Origin: Turnera subulata
Taxonomy: Eukaryota; Streptophyta; Magnoliopsida; Malpighiales; Passifloraceae
Direction: 5' to 3'
Assembly: GCA_028386065.3 (NCBI GenBank)
Contig: JAKUCV010004337.1
Coordinates: 2,446-66,445, forward strand
DNA length: 64,000 bases
The position numbers were made by a program, and so were the translations under genes. Positions 9,980-20,708 of the stretch are shown here, piece by piece. The notes under the pieces are model-generated. The model was not told the origin of the DNA. It did no database searches and saw only the letters and a program-made list of their open reading frames with translations. The number at the start of each line of letters is the position of its first letter. Position 1 is the first letter of the stretch.

Positions 9980-10033
<54 letters not shown>
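9923..10033. repeat. TA microsatellite with duplicated flank
   Basis: Two long (TA)n blocks are separated by a copy of GGGAAGAATGTAATGCATGG. The same words precede the first block at about 9900, a 61-bp tandem duplication at the LTR edge. Confidence 0.9.
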
Positions 10034-10035
<2 letters not shown>

Positions 10036-10237
10036 ATATTAGTAAGCTTATGTTAGGGTTGCCCTTTACAGTATCATTCTTTCGGCCCATGGTACTTTTA
10101 AGAAAAAAACAAAACACAACAAAGCCCAATCCTTACCCATTAATTCACCGAGCCCATATACCTAGGGTTAGTAATTCTTGTTAAGTCGGTTGTACCTATA
10201 TACAAATATATATGCCTTAAAATGGACAGAACCATAT

Positions 10238-10753
10238 TTTTTTTTTTAGGTAAAAGTCGGGTAGACCCGTTCTACTAAAACCGAAAATAGTACATAGAGA
10301 TACAACAAAACTTGACGCAAGTCAAGTGTAAAAGCTCCAAGACTATTACAGAAAAGGAAGGTTTGTAACAGTACCAAAGGATAACAAATCCAAAGGAATA
10401 AGAGCGTATTGAAACATAATAAGCCTTAAACTACCTCTCACCAGAGAAGGAAAGAACTGTAGATCCTGTAATAGAGAGAGGAGATCTTCGACACCGACGT
10501 GATAATAAAGATTGTTGTAGCTTCTATGATTTATCACGAGGAGCACTCCTGGAAAACTGTACAGAGACAAAAACAGGTTGCTTAAAAAGCAATACAGATC
10601 TACCATTTTATTATAGAGCAGAGGAAAAACAAGAAAAAAAGGCTTGTGAGGCTTGCCGCCGGGTAGATCCCGAACGGCAGCCCCTAGCCTGGGAAGATGA
10701 AAGTATTCGGGCGAGAGCAAATGGTGGAAGCGGTGGAAGCGGCGGCAGCCCCT
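10238..10753 (-). mobile_element. poly(A) retroposon (5'-truncated LINE or SINE)
   Basis: The insertion is bounded by a perfect 13-bp direct repeat GACAGAACCATAT (10225-10237 and 10754-10766). It has a T11 tract at its left end, that is, a poly(A) tail on the minus strand. These are the hallmarks of target-primed reverse transcription. The 516-bp body has no recognisable RT. Its 5' side contains a direct repeat CGGCAGCCCCT (10675-10685 and 10743-10753). It interrupts the long gypsy-type LTR and is younger than it. Confidence 0.85.
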
Positions 10754-11374
10754 GACAGAACCATATATTGGTTTTTTACAACTGCCGCACCCATCAAGTT
10801 GAAGAAAGAATACCTTTGCCACTCACCAATACCATTCTTTGAATTTTTGCAAGTAAGTAGTGAAACATTCTTTACTTATTATAATACTTTTTAGCGTGGA
10901 TCTTGTTTAGCTCTAGGAATTCTACTTCCTGTTTCTTTGGATTGAGGAAACGTAGCTACAACCAATCGGTGGTAATATTAAGATTCTACAATAGTTTTTT
11001 TAGGTTTGCTTAGTTGCTACCGTCATAGAATCAGCCCAGTTCATAAGTTCTTATTTTCGTCAAAATTTTATCTTGAATCTGGTTTTCAAATTTTTACCCT
11101 AAAAACTAGACTCACAGAGAAAAATTATGCAATTGGTTTCACTGGAAAACTAATTTTGTGAAATTTAATAAAAATCGCAGAATTGGACTGTTGTGTAGAA
11201 AAAAAGACAGTTTTATGGGCTATCTTATAAAATTCATAATTAATTATTCCTAGATCCTATGACAGTGAATTTTATATGGTTGGAAAGCTTAGAATGTCTA
11301 CTTTAAGTTCCGTGTTGATGATATTTTAAGATTCAAAATTAATTGGGAGATATTAGGCAGAGACTAGAGGCTGG

Positions 11375-11476
11375 TCGGTTTTGTAGCTCAATCGGTAGAT
11401 TGTTAATTACTCTTTGGACTTAGTGGCTATGTTTTTCTTGTGAATTAGGTGCTACAGGGATCGAGACTCAAACCGA
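11375..11476 (+). other. tRNA-like relic with Pol III-type boxes
   Basis: TCGGTTT (11375-11381) and AAACCGA (11470-11476) pair as a perfect 7-bp acceptor-like stem. TAGCTCAATCGGTAGA (11384-11399) matches the tRNA D-arm/A-box pattern, and GGATCGAGACTC (11458-11469) resembles a T-arm/B-box. The span of 102 nt is too long for a normal tRNA and the T stem is imperfect. I call it a tRNA-derived relic or SINE head, not a functional tRNA. Confidence 0.4.
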
Positions 11477-12582
11477 AACATAAGAGTTGGGATTGGTATT
11501 TGGATTGGCTTTTGAGGTGGGTTATATTATTATTAACTTCCTATTTTCTTAGTGAAGCTATGTTTTAAACATTATTTTCTCATATAATTACTTTCGTATT
11601 TATAATTACCTTTTGTCCAACTCTTTTTAAATTATATTATTTTGACCAAAAACGTTTTGATAAGCTAACGTTTACTTCAAATTGATTTACTTTAAAAACC
11701 ATTACTATTCCTTCAACTGTAATTTTACCGAACAAAGATTTTGAGCTTTCAAAGAAAAGCCTACGTATCTTTTATTATATAGTTTTTTTTCGTACAATAC
11801 CTATTTTGCTTATAAATACTATTCACTCTATTTTGCCTATATACACTATCTGCTTATTTGGATGAGAAATATTTTTGGATTTGATCATTTTGAAGAAATT
11901 ATTTGAATTTGTTTTGCTTAGAATTAAATGTCAGACGTCCCTATCTGGCAAGGGTGCTGTCAGACTTTGTGCACATTGATTGGTTTGATGAGGTATTTAA
12001 CCTCTATATGTTTGATGGGAATCTTTGATTTCCCTATGGATCCTTTTGTTTCTCCAGCCGACTGGGGGCTGTTCTCGGACATGCTCGACGGGGCGTGCTT
12101 TGCTCTTCTCTATTTCTTATCCGGTTCTGACATCTTAATTCGAGGCTTCCGTTATTTTGAATATTATGATTATTTTTATTTAAATTCAAGGCTTCCGCTG
12201 ATTTTGTCTATTATTGATTATTTGACAAGTAAGCTTATTTTATTTTGATTATGAAGTATGTATGTTTTGACCTCTATGATTTTAGTTTCGTTTTCGATTG
12301 CTTTGTACTATGCCCACTGAGTTATGGAAAGACTCACCCCAATTTTAAAAATATTTTCAGGTGATTAGTAGGCTTGAGATGTAGTTCGTGCTTGGCGAGT
12401 TGTCTTGGTATGCGTAGCGGACTTTTGGATTGTTAGAGCTCCACTGTTACTCTAGTTTCTCGGGAACTTTCGTGATTTGAATTGTATTAAGGATTTTGAT
12501 TTGTCTTTGAGACTGAATTAATGTTTGTCATAGGATTCGTTGGATTATCAATTCTATGGAAGTATTCTATTTTGGAAATTAA

Positions 12583-13778
12583 TAGGAGTAGAATATAATT
12601 TTTCTTTCAATGTCTCAAATGCTTGCGCCTGTGCATCATCCCACTTAAATCCAACTTCCTTTTTGATAATATCATTCAATGGTCCAGCAATGATACTAAA
12701 ATCCTTCACAAACCTTCTATAAAAGCTAGCAAGTCCATGAAAAGAACTTACCTCAGAGATAGTAGTAGGCGTGGGCCACTCCTTAATGGCTTTCACCTTC
12801 TCTTGATCAACTTCTATCCCATTAGCACTAACAACATAACCAAGAAAGACAATACGATCCGTGCAGAATGTACACCTCTTAAGCTTAGCAAATAACTTTT
12901 CAGCCCTAAGCGAATCCAATACTAGCTTAAGATGTTCCATATGCTCATCAACACTCTTTCTATAGATCAGAATATCATCAAAATACACAACAACAAACTT
13001 TCCAATGAAATGGCGCAAGACATGATTCATTAAACACATAAAAGTACTAGGTGCATTAGTTAAACAAAAAGGCATTACCAACCATTCATACAACCCATAC
13101 TCAATTTTAAATGCAGTCTTCCATTCATCTCTAATTTTCATGCGAATTTGATGATTTCCACTCATGAGATCAATCTTAGTAAAAATGCATGCACCATGTA
13201 ATTCATCAAGCATATCGTCTAACCTAGGAATAGGATGGCGATATTTTGCCGTTATTTTATTAACGGCGCGACAATCAACACACATGCGCCATGTTCCCTC
13301 CTTCTTAGGCACAAGAATCACAGGTACAGCACAAGGGGAGAGGCTCTCACGAATCAGCCCCTTAGACAACAAGTCCTCGACTTGTGTTTGTATCTCCTTT
13401 GTCTCCTCTGGATTTGCCCTATATGCTGGCCGGTTTGGAATTTGAGCCCCGGAAATGAAGTCAATTTGATGCTCAATGCCCCTCAAAGGCGGCAACTCCC
13501 TAGGTAATTCCTCCGGAAAGACATCCGCATAATCCTGCAAAAGAGAAACAACACAACTAGGCAAATATGGGTTAAGGTCAGCTTGATTAAAATAAGCACC
13601 CATGAATAAGAGCACTAACACTCCTCTCTTTTCTTCATAAGCTACTCTCAACTCTTTCATAGATGCATAGAAGTTTTGTTTCTTCCTTCCCTCTTTTTTT
13701 CTCTCTTCGGTGTCGACAACACCCTCTCCTTTTTCTCTCTCTTTTTCTTTTTTTCCTCTCCTTTTGCATGACTTTCCG
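12583..13778 (-). pseudogene. gypsy reverse transcriptase (interrupted, 3'-truncated)
   Basis: After a basic linker (KKQNFYASMKELRVAYEEK) the RT domain is open and well conserved: [54 protein letters not shown], then the catalytic YFDDILIY and FLGYVVSANGIEVD. The upstream part of the frame up to 13778 joins the protease at 23827 across the nested insertion. Homology ends in the RT/RNase H connection at about 12583. The first ~55 residues of the long ORF that continues past 13779 are LTR sequence. RT would copy element RNA inside the particle; without RNase H and integrase it cannot act. Confidence 0.9.
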
Positions 13779-16700
13779 TGAAGCGCCCGTATCACGATTT
13801 TTAAGAGAATAAAAACAATTAAATGAAAGGAATTTACGAAAAATACCCTTGAAACCCGGGATACGTAAACCAATGCTCTGACAAACAAACATCATCCATA
13901 AATACTTATTAACACCGAGATGTCATAAAATGTAAGGAAATAAACCTGCTTAATAAGTCATAAATCAACCCGACAAAGTGCCGAAGTAATATCACAAATC
14001 ATGTCCCAGCAAACTGCCAACAAAGTAAAGAACCAATTATGGCATCTCAAAATAAATCTTAGGTAGCGGAAGACGAATATCGTAAAATCGTGAAAAAGAA
14101 AACAACTTGCATATGGGTTATATGGATCCAACCGAGAGGTGATGCACAACTACCTGCTGAGGTATCCGCGTCTGAACTCCGAGTTGAAAGAAAGAGGTGA
14201 GAACAGCACGCTAACTAAGGTCTGAAAAACAACGGTGGCGATTATGTGAGTCGTCTACTCAGTGAGCATTAAAAGTCTATGTACACAAGAAAAGTGAAGT
14301 CATGCTCGTGGGGTGAGTTGTTCACGAACACAAATATAGCATACAAGCAATATTAGAATCACACACCAACACATAGTCATCTTTTCGCATTATTGTATTT
14401 ATTGTTTAGTTTCAACGTACTTATTATAATTTTGGGCCCTCTACTGCGAGTCAAGTCTCGATAGCGCATCTGATCAGATCCGGGTGTGAAACCCAAGTGT
14501 CAAACCTAAGAAGGGCTAGATTCTAGGTCAAAAACCACCGATAAACCTCTAGTGGCCGCTAGCTCCCTGAGGGTGAGCTCACACACACCTAACTGGTGCA
14601 AGTCTTCCAGGGGTGCACCTACCTTCCCCTGGGATAACCATGCTAAACCGCATAATGTGACCCGAGGGTACCCAACCCTCCCTCGGGGCTGCCAGTCGAC
14701 TCACAGTAGAAATTAGTATTTTATTCTTAGCTATACTCTTACATTTCCATTTGTAATACATTATGTTTTTCTGGGATGTGTGAATTTTATGTATTATTGT
14801 TTCATCCGGGCCTTCGGCCCATAACCACACACTATCACCAAAACTTAATAACATGTTATATTCCGTAACAATTCTTTTACCGAAATTAGACATGTGAAAG
14901 CAATCAGGTGCACAATTCTAATCACCGCATGTAGCAAACAAAGCAAGTAAACAAACAAACCACATCAATATGCATTCACAAAACATATATAAAAGACTTG
15001 TAATGTCACCTCCAAAATGCAGATTATGACTTCTCTCCGAGTCTGAGTCCACAGCTCCCGAGGTATCACCCGTGCCTGAATACCGGCACATAATATAATC
15101 ACTAAACAAATTTTTTAAGAAATAGAACCGTACATGTACGCTAATGGTATATTCAAACCGAGTAACTCCCGACCCTAACTATCCGATTATAAGATTTCCG
15201 GGTCTAAGCTCAAAAGGATATTCTCTGATCGAAGACTTCAAAGAGTAGGGACCTAAGGTTCACCGATCTAGTCCATAACTATTCCCGGGCCTAAAGCCCA
15301 CAAAGACCTTAAACAAGAATTCCGAGCCGAGGGCCCACTTCCTTAAGTCTATATTAATCGATTATGGATTTGGGCTTCGAGTCCGTTCTTAATGTCCGTA
15401 AATTAATTATCTGTGTTTAGGCCTTAAGTCCATATCTCAAGTCCATGAAACGTTATTAACTTTGTAATGAGATTATTGGGCTCGGGCCCGGTTTTCGTAA
15501 AAACTGTTGTAAGGTCGTTCCCGGCGAAGAGTTATCGGCCTAAAGTCCTATCCGTGTCGGTAGTTCTTCCCGGCCACACACTCTAACTCCCCGTTCTCGG
15601 TAATCCATAAATTTACTTGATATTCAAAAGTGTATATTCATAAAAGAATTCAATATTTACATACTAGGCGAAACCGAGATAAAACGAGAATAAATGCCGT
15701 TTAAAAGTCGTAAAAGAGAAAGTACAGTCCGCCGGACAGAATCCGAGCCTTCGCCGAAAAATTCCTGAGCCCTCGCCGGATTCCGGTGAACTTTGCCGGA
15801 ATTCCACCGGACTACCTGGAACAAGACAACAACTCTGCCAGGACACAAGAACAGCCAATTGAACAACAACAGCCCACAAACGTCAAACGAACAATAGAAC
15901 CAAGGTGTCGGATTCTTACCGGGGAGGGAAGATATTGCGCAGAAACTCAACCCGTAGCAAGCCAAACTTTGCAGGTGCCTACACCGAACACCAACGCGGC
16001 CAACACAGCACACGTCCGGCCACCACAACCCCGTCAACTATCATTCACCAACAACAATACACCAAAGCCAAACAAGGATGGAACAAACACAAGGGAGGTG
16101 GCGAGAGCTTACCCAAAATGGTGACGAAATCTTGCAGCGATGCCTCGTCGGATCCCGCATCAAGCCTCCCCTCTGTCGTCTGCCTTCCTCCCCAACAGCG
16201 ACGGTGCGACTACCACAACCCCAACCTTGGCTCGAGTCCACGCGCCCGTCACTGTCCTCCTTCCATCTTCGATGCAACGACGGCGCGACGGCAAATTGGG
16301 GATGGTGGCGGCGATGTTAAACCGAGGCAAAAGAAACGATGAAAGGATGGTGTGGGTGTCAGCGAGAGGGAGAGGCAGAAGAGGTGGTTTTGGTACCCAA
16401 ATCGTAAGAGAAGAAGGGAAGAGCTAAGAATGGAAAAGAGGGAGCAGGCGTGGGGTTGATGACCGTTGATGGCGTTAGTGGAGGCAAGAGCCGTTGTGGG
16501 AGACAGGGACCGTTGGATCTGCAGCGAAAAAGGAGAAGAGAAAACAGGAGAAGGAAGGAAGAAAAGAAGGAAAGAAAAAGAAAGGAAGAGGAGGGCGCCT
16601 AGGGCACCTAGCCGGCCAAGCGACGACACGTCGTTTGGTTGGCTCGGTCAACGCGCCTAGGTTGACCTTCCCATAAGATTTTTTTTTTACCCAAAACGAC

Positions 16701-16891
16701 GTAGTTTTATCTAAAACTACGGTAAACCTTTTGTTTCATCCCGAAACGCGTTTTATGTCTAACAAAGCTCAAAAGCGACATATTACCACTTATAATTAAT
16801 AAATCCAATGGAAAATAAATTAATTTTATTTCCAATACTGAAATCCGGGAATTTTAAAAAAATTCGAAAAAAAATAAATCGGGGCGTTATA
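13779..16891 (-). repeat. 3' LTR of the pol-less gypsy-type element
   Basis: It runs from TGAAGCGCCCG to GGGGCGTTATA on the plus strand and matches 20711-23826 along its length. The minus-strand PPT lies just outside at 16892. A stretch of about 1 kb (15700-16660) is GC-rich with many CCGG words and a purine-rich plus strand; it yields many chance ORFs, none with a recognisable domain. No gene is evident in the LTR. Confidence 0.9.
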
Positions 16892-16912
16892 GTTCTACCC
16901 ACCTTAAAAAGA
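16892..16912 (-). other. polypurine tract before the 3' LTR
   Basis: On the minus strand TTTTTAAGGTGGGTAGAAC directly precedes the LTR start TATAACGCCCC. GAATTTCGAGGACGAAATTC lies next to it, the box that ends many Tekay/Del-like gypsy internals. Confidence 0.75.
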
Positions 16913-17039
16913 ATTTCGTCCTCGAAATTCATTCATCAAATCCGTAGGTCCTACCACGATAAGCTTCTGGTGTACTCTACCAGGTGTCCAAACTCAACGC
17001 GAGATATCGCTTATACCCTTAAGCGACATCTCCTCCGCT

Positions 17040-17046
17040 TATATAA
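17040..17046 (+). promoter_or_regulatory. TATA box candidate upstream of antisense ORF A
   Basis: TATATAA lies 35 bp before the ATG of the 125-codon ORF. That would give a leader of only about 10 nt, so the match may be fortuitous. Confidence 0.35.
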
Positions 17047-17081
17047 CCCGAACCTCATGACTGGCAAACTCACACACAGCC

Positions 17082-17459
17082 ATGGACTCTCCAATCCGAT
17101 CTCGAACTACCTCAAACTCCGTGAACAACAGCTATATCGGTGGTACTGCTTTCCTGACAAGCTCCGATGAAAAACCTCCCAAGAAGAGGTTCAAGACAAA
17201 CATCATCGGTCTGAAAGAGCACATGGTCGTCTCCAGCAGACGGCAAAAGAAGCGTGCCAACAAGAAAGCTAAGGATAAGAAGGGCAAGGCAACAGCTGAA
17301 AGCAGCACTCCATTGCAGACCCTGACGCAACTGAACACTTCACTGAAGAAGGTCAGCTCGGCGGTGATGCAGATAGAACTGGCGTGCACGGAACTCTTCC
17401 CTCACGTGAAGAACATACAAAAGCTTGTAAAAGATCTTGAGAAGCAAGTGACTCCTTAG
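17082..17459 (+). CDS. antisense cargo ORF A: basic, coiled-coil protein of unknown function
   Basis: This 125-residue frame starts at an ATG in good context (GCCATGG) and ends at TAG. I do not recognise a family. It contains two basic clusters that look like nuclear localisation signals (PPKKRFK near residue 32 and RRQKKRANKKAKDKKGK near residues 53-69). An amphipathic C-terminal helix with heptad-like Leu/Val/Ile follows (LQTLTQLNTSLKKVSSAV, then HVKNIQKLVKDLEKQV). AATAAA (17495-17500) lies 36 bp after the stop, and a TATA candidate lies upstream. The gene runs antisense to the element's gag, in the place of pol. It may be a captured host gene fragment or an element-specific accessory gene. 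Transcription is not shown by sequence alone. Confidence 0.5.
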   Translation: MDSPIRSRTTSNSVNNSYIGGTAFLTSSDEKPPKKRFKTNIIGLKEHMVVSSRRQKKRANKKAKDKKGKATAESSTPLQTLTQLNTSLKKVSSAVMQIELACTELFPHVKNIQKLVKDLEKQVTP

Positions 17460-18207
17460 AGTACTTCTTCTCTGTTGTAAACCGTTATGAAATCAATAAA
17501 CTAAGCTTTCTTTGTAAATCAAAACTCTTATGTTATGAAATCTCGTGTTAAACAGAAAAACAAAACATCTCAAAGCAGATTAAAAATCAACAATAAGGAT
17601 ATAAAATCAAACATAAAGAAATTATAAACGAAACAAAACCCGTTTAATAAAATTAAAATATTAAGAAGTTAAAACAAAACATGTTTCCATGTTCGGCGCT
17701 CTAGATCGATCGTAAACATCCTCGATCCCGAGAAACGTAACGTACACAGCTAACGATGACGTTGGTTTCCCTTGTGGAAAAGACGTCCGTTAACTCGCAA
17801 GGCGATGATCACGGGAACGTCCTGTGTCCCTCGAAAGAAACGTTATCCACTTGTCCACAAATTCCGCATGAGCCAAAAACGTCTGTCAAGTCTCGTATCC
17901 CTCCACGATGTCCAAACGGGTGTGAGCTTGTCGCACATGCACTCTACTCGAGGTATGGTCCCATCGGTCTAGCCACAACGGTCACGAATGTATGTGATAA
18001 AAAAATGCAGGAAAAAGTCTTAAAGAGAATAAAATAAAGTAGCCATGGAAATAGAAAATCGTAAGATGGAAAAGGGCTGATAAACACTGGCATTTGTAGC
18101 CCGAAAAAAAAACGTATAAAGTGTCGAAGCAATAAATGAAGTAGCGGCAAAATTTTTTAAAAAAAAATCTTGAAAATCGAAAATAGTAATCACGCTCCCC
18201 ATAAGAT
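17460..18207. other. spacer between the two antisense ORFs, likely 3' and promoter sequence
   Basis: It begins with a plausible polyadenylation region for ORF A (AATAAA, then T-rich sequence). It then becomes A-rich and contains ACGT-core words (GATGACGTTGG at about 17754, AGACGTCCG at about 17783, AAACGTCTG at about 17878) that resemble bZIP/as-1-type sites upstream of ORF B. ORFs of under 95 codons occur on both strands without recognisable domains. Confidence 0.4.
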
Positions 18208-18214
18208 TATAAAA
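18208..18214 (+). promoter_or_regulatory. TATA box of antisense ORF B
   Basis: TATAAAA (within GATTATAAAAGG) lies 111 bp upstream of the ATG. A transcription start about 30 bp downstream would give an A/C-rich leader of about 80 nt without an ATG, typical of plant 5' UTRs. Confidence 0.55.
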
Positions 18215-18324
18215 GGCAATGCGGTGAGAAGCAAATCATCAAAAGCATCTTAAAGCAAACAAACGCTCAGGCAGAGAAACCTCAAAACTCAGGGAAAACA
18301 AAACACCAACACGTCCAAAACACA

Positions 18325-19008
18325 ATGCCTGCTCCATCATCCGTCTTCTTCGCCGAAGGTGCCAACCTAGGCAGAAGAAACCGACTGGCCTACAGCATGA
18401 TCAACGAGCATCCAGAGGAACTCCCGATGGAGCTCGGCAGAATGCCACGTCTGGTCTTCGTCGATGAACTCTACTCCTCCAGATTCTTCATCACTCCCAT
18501 GGAAGAGACGTTCTTCCTAGAGGACCATGGCACTCTGAGGACCTCTTTCTACGGCTCGGCCAACTCCGTCATGTTTTTCATCTCTGAAAGGCTTCAAGAG
18601 TTCAACCTAGAGTCAACTTGCCACTTCCTGGACCAAGGCACCTACTACCAGCTCTCGATGACTGCCCAGAGCATGCTCAGAGTGACTCGACTACCTCCAA
18701 CTTGGCCAAAGGCCCGACTACTAGTGTGGAACTACAGAGGAGTTGCTAGGCGTTCCCAGGAGTTCTCGCGTACCCTGAGGGACCTGAAGAACCAATACAA
18801 GCCAAACATGGTTCTTCTCACGGAGACCCAATGGCAACCTGAAGACGATCACGGTCTCATCCCACTCCGGTTCCCTGCAGCAAACTGGTTCAAGCTTCCT
18901 GGCCAGAACAACGCAGGCGGCTTGTGGTTCTCGTGGAGCGACCGCATCCAAGTCAACATCAGCAATGACCCCAATAGCTTCAGGGTCAACGTCGTTCCAA
19001 GTCGATGA
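18325..19008 (+). CDS. antisense cargo ORF B: unknown N-terminal domain fused to LINE-type endonuclease start
   Basis: This is a 227-residue intact frame. Residues 1-125 (MPAPSSVFFAEGANLGRRNR...) match no family I know. From about residue 130 it resembles the first half of an apurinic-type endonuclease (EEP) domain as in plant LINEs: VWNYRGVARR with the metal-site Asn, then PNMVLLTETQ with the catalytic Glu, then NNAGGLWFSWSD. The frame stops before the remaining catalytic Asp/His motifs, so nuclease activity is unlikely. Codons prefer C at the third position, unlike the RING gene and pol remnants nearby. TATA, leader, ORF and an A12 tract 12 bp past the stop give a gene-like layout. It may be a captured chimeric gene or a domesticated accessory gene. 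Confidence 0.55.
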   Translation: MPAPSSVFFAEGANLGRRNRLAYSMINEHPEELPMELGRMPRLVFVDELYSSRFFITPMEETFFLEDHGTLRTSFYGSANSVMFFISERLQEFNLESTCHFLDQGTYYQLSMTAQSMLRVTRLPPTWPKARLLVWNYRGVARRSQEFSRTLRDLKNQYKPNMVLLTETQWQPEDDHGLIPLRFPAANWFKLPGQNNAGGLWFSWSDRIQVNISNDPNSFRVNVVPSR

Positions 19009-19254
19009 ATGTACTTTTTTAAAAAAAAAAACATCAATGTAATATTAATGTTTGTAATAATAATATTAGTATTATTAATAATATTTATGTTTCCGCTTAT
19101 TTATGGCATAAATTTCCACTTACATGAATGTTCCACTAAACTAGAATTGACAACGTTCCACTCTCATTAAAATTCGTCCTCGAAACTTACATAATAATAA
19201 TAATAATAAAAGAAAAAAAACAAAACAAAACAAAGTGAAACCTCTCGAGACATC

Positions 19255-20567
19255 TCATTCCTCTGGGGCGTCGGTAGCTTCCTCCCGAGTGATAGAGTAC
19301 ACCCTAGGAGTCGCAACAGATCGAGTAGTACCTCTGCGGCTCGGAGCTCCAGAACTCCCACGACTTCCTCCCTGGTGTCCATCACTCTTGTTCGGACCAG
19401 AAGGAACAGTCCCATTAGCCACGGAGTTTTGGACGGTATACTGGGACCCACTACCACCACTATCTCGAATCCTTTTGTAACACTCCGACTTGTTGTGTCC
19501 CTGCTTCCCGCAATACCAACATATAATAAGAGGTCTTGTCCAAGGACCCCGCCCCTGAGATCCAAACTGATAAGACCTTCCTCCCGAAGACCGCCCGGTC
19601 CACCTTGATAATTCTGTCCTCGGGACTTCTTCGAACCTTGGTTGTAAGAACCCTGTCGACTCATGTAACTTGCATCACCAGAATCAGAATGTAGCCTTTT
19701 TTGTCCAGACACTGTTAACTGTTTCCTCTGCTCAACTGCCCGAGCCTCCTGCCCAATCAACTGAATCCTCTCAGCATCAAAAGCAGCCTTACAAACTGCC
19801 TCCCAAGTCCGGTGTCTCCCCCCAGCCACTACTATCGCCAACTCGCGGCGCAGAGCATCAACAAACCGCCTACACTGAGTGACCTCATCGGGCACAAACT
19901 CCTTGGCGTAAGAGAGAAGGATACAAAACCGGATCCTGAATGCAGAAACCGACTCATCGGGCCAATGTTTCACCTCGAAAAACTGCTTTTTCTGGTCCTC
20001 CAAGAAACCAACGGTAAGGAACTCCTTGTAGAATTTATCCTTGAAGTCTGCCCACGGCATCACCACTGGTCTAGGTAGGTTCGCAACAAGTCCCTGCCAC
20101 CAACTCAATGCGTAACCTGTGAACTTGTGTGCCGCAAATCGGGCCCAGTGCTCAGGTGTATACGTGAATTTCTCCAAAACATTCTCCACCTGGCGGAACC
20201 AATCATCAGCCACCCTTGCGGTGATTCTCTCTCCCGAGAACATCTCAACTGTTGTCATATCCATGTGCTTATAACCACTCTCCATACCGCCTACCACAGG
20301 TGCTACAACAGGTGCGACCGGAACGGCATGGGCGCCCTGCTATTGCTGATGAAACTGTTGGAACTGCTGGCACTACAGGGAAGCCTGAAACTGTTGTTGT
20401 ATCGCCGCATCCATACCAGGAGGTACTAATGACACTGCATTCTGTGCTCCTGCTGCACCAGCATTTCCTTCACCATCAGGGACTTGCATCACCGACACTG
20501 AGTCGGAAATATGGCTAGCGTGTTCATCCTACCCATCAGCATTGTGCTGGTCTTGCGGTGGATCCAT
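19255..20567 (-). pseudogene. gypsy Gag with CCHC zinc knuckle (decayed)
   Basis: The ATG at 20567 begins MDPPQDQHNADG. TAG stops follow in the Gln-rich N-terminal part (about 20530, 20373 and 20341), each explained by a single C-to-T or G-to-A change. From about 20297 the frame is open through the retrotransposon gag domain (DDWFRQVENVLEKFTYTP, ALSWWQGLV, FYKEFLTVGFLEDQKKQF). A frameshift near 19590 moves the zinc knuckle CWYCGKQGHNKSEC and the tail into another frame, ending at 19255. No protease follows. Gag would supply the particle, which for a pol-less element must be used with Pol in trans. Confidence 0.85.
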
Positions 20568-20695
20568 AATAACGCCTATATGAATGCAAAATATGTCAAA
20601 ACACTTTTAAGTTTCAAAACAGGAAACCGGCTTTAACAAATAAATCGCTTGTAATTTAAAGATACATCTCTTTTTAAGCCAAGGAACTGATGCCC

Positions 20696-20708
20696 GCTCC
20701 GCTACCAA
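20696..20708 (-). other. primer binding site of the pol-less element
   Basis: TTGGTAGCGGAGC on the minus strand lies two bases after the 5' LTR end (...GGGCGCTTCA). It confirms that the right-hand LTR is the 5' LTR. Confidence 0.8.

Larger units (their letters stand above)
9909..12582 (+). repeat. long gypsy-type LTR (right end uncertain)
   Basis: The LTR begins TGTAATACATGG after GGGGACCGAATTC...GGGGAAGAA, the usual 3' end of Tekay/Del-like gypsy internals. Further in it holds motifs common in such LTRs (ACTCACCCCAATTTTAAAAA at about 12330). I could not fix the right end; protein homology to another gypsy on the other strand starts by 12582. A retroposon (10238-10753) and a tRNA-like relic (11375-11476) sit inside. 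The ORFs here show no conserved domain. Confidence 0.55.

Noticed and set aside
9864..10184. ORF with long Tyr-Ile repeats
   Set aside because: It is the translation of the TA microsatellite.
12554..13888. Treating the 444-codon ORF as one intact gypsy protein
   Set aside because: Its N-terminal part up to 13779 is LTR sequence of the nested element fused by chance to the interrupted RT frame, and the C-terminal end after about 12583 is non-homologous.
16041..16277. Host gene inside the LTR (Arg/Gly-rich ORF)
   Set aside because: The frame is not kept intact with the same residues in the other LTR copy and nothing like an intron, UTR or domain is seen.
15786..16660. Cluster of overlapping ORFs on both strands in the GC-rich LTR segment, repeated at 22841-23625
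   Set aside because: All lie in the LTR. They occur in several frames at once, differ by frameshifts between the two LTR copies, and have no domain; GC-rich DNA lacks stops by chance.
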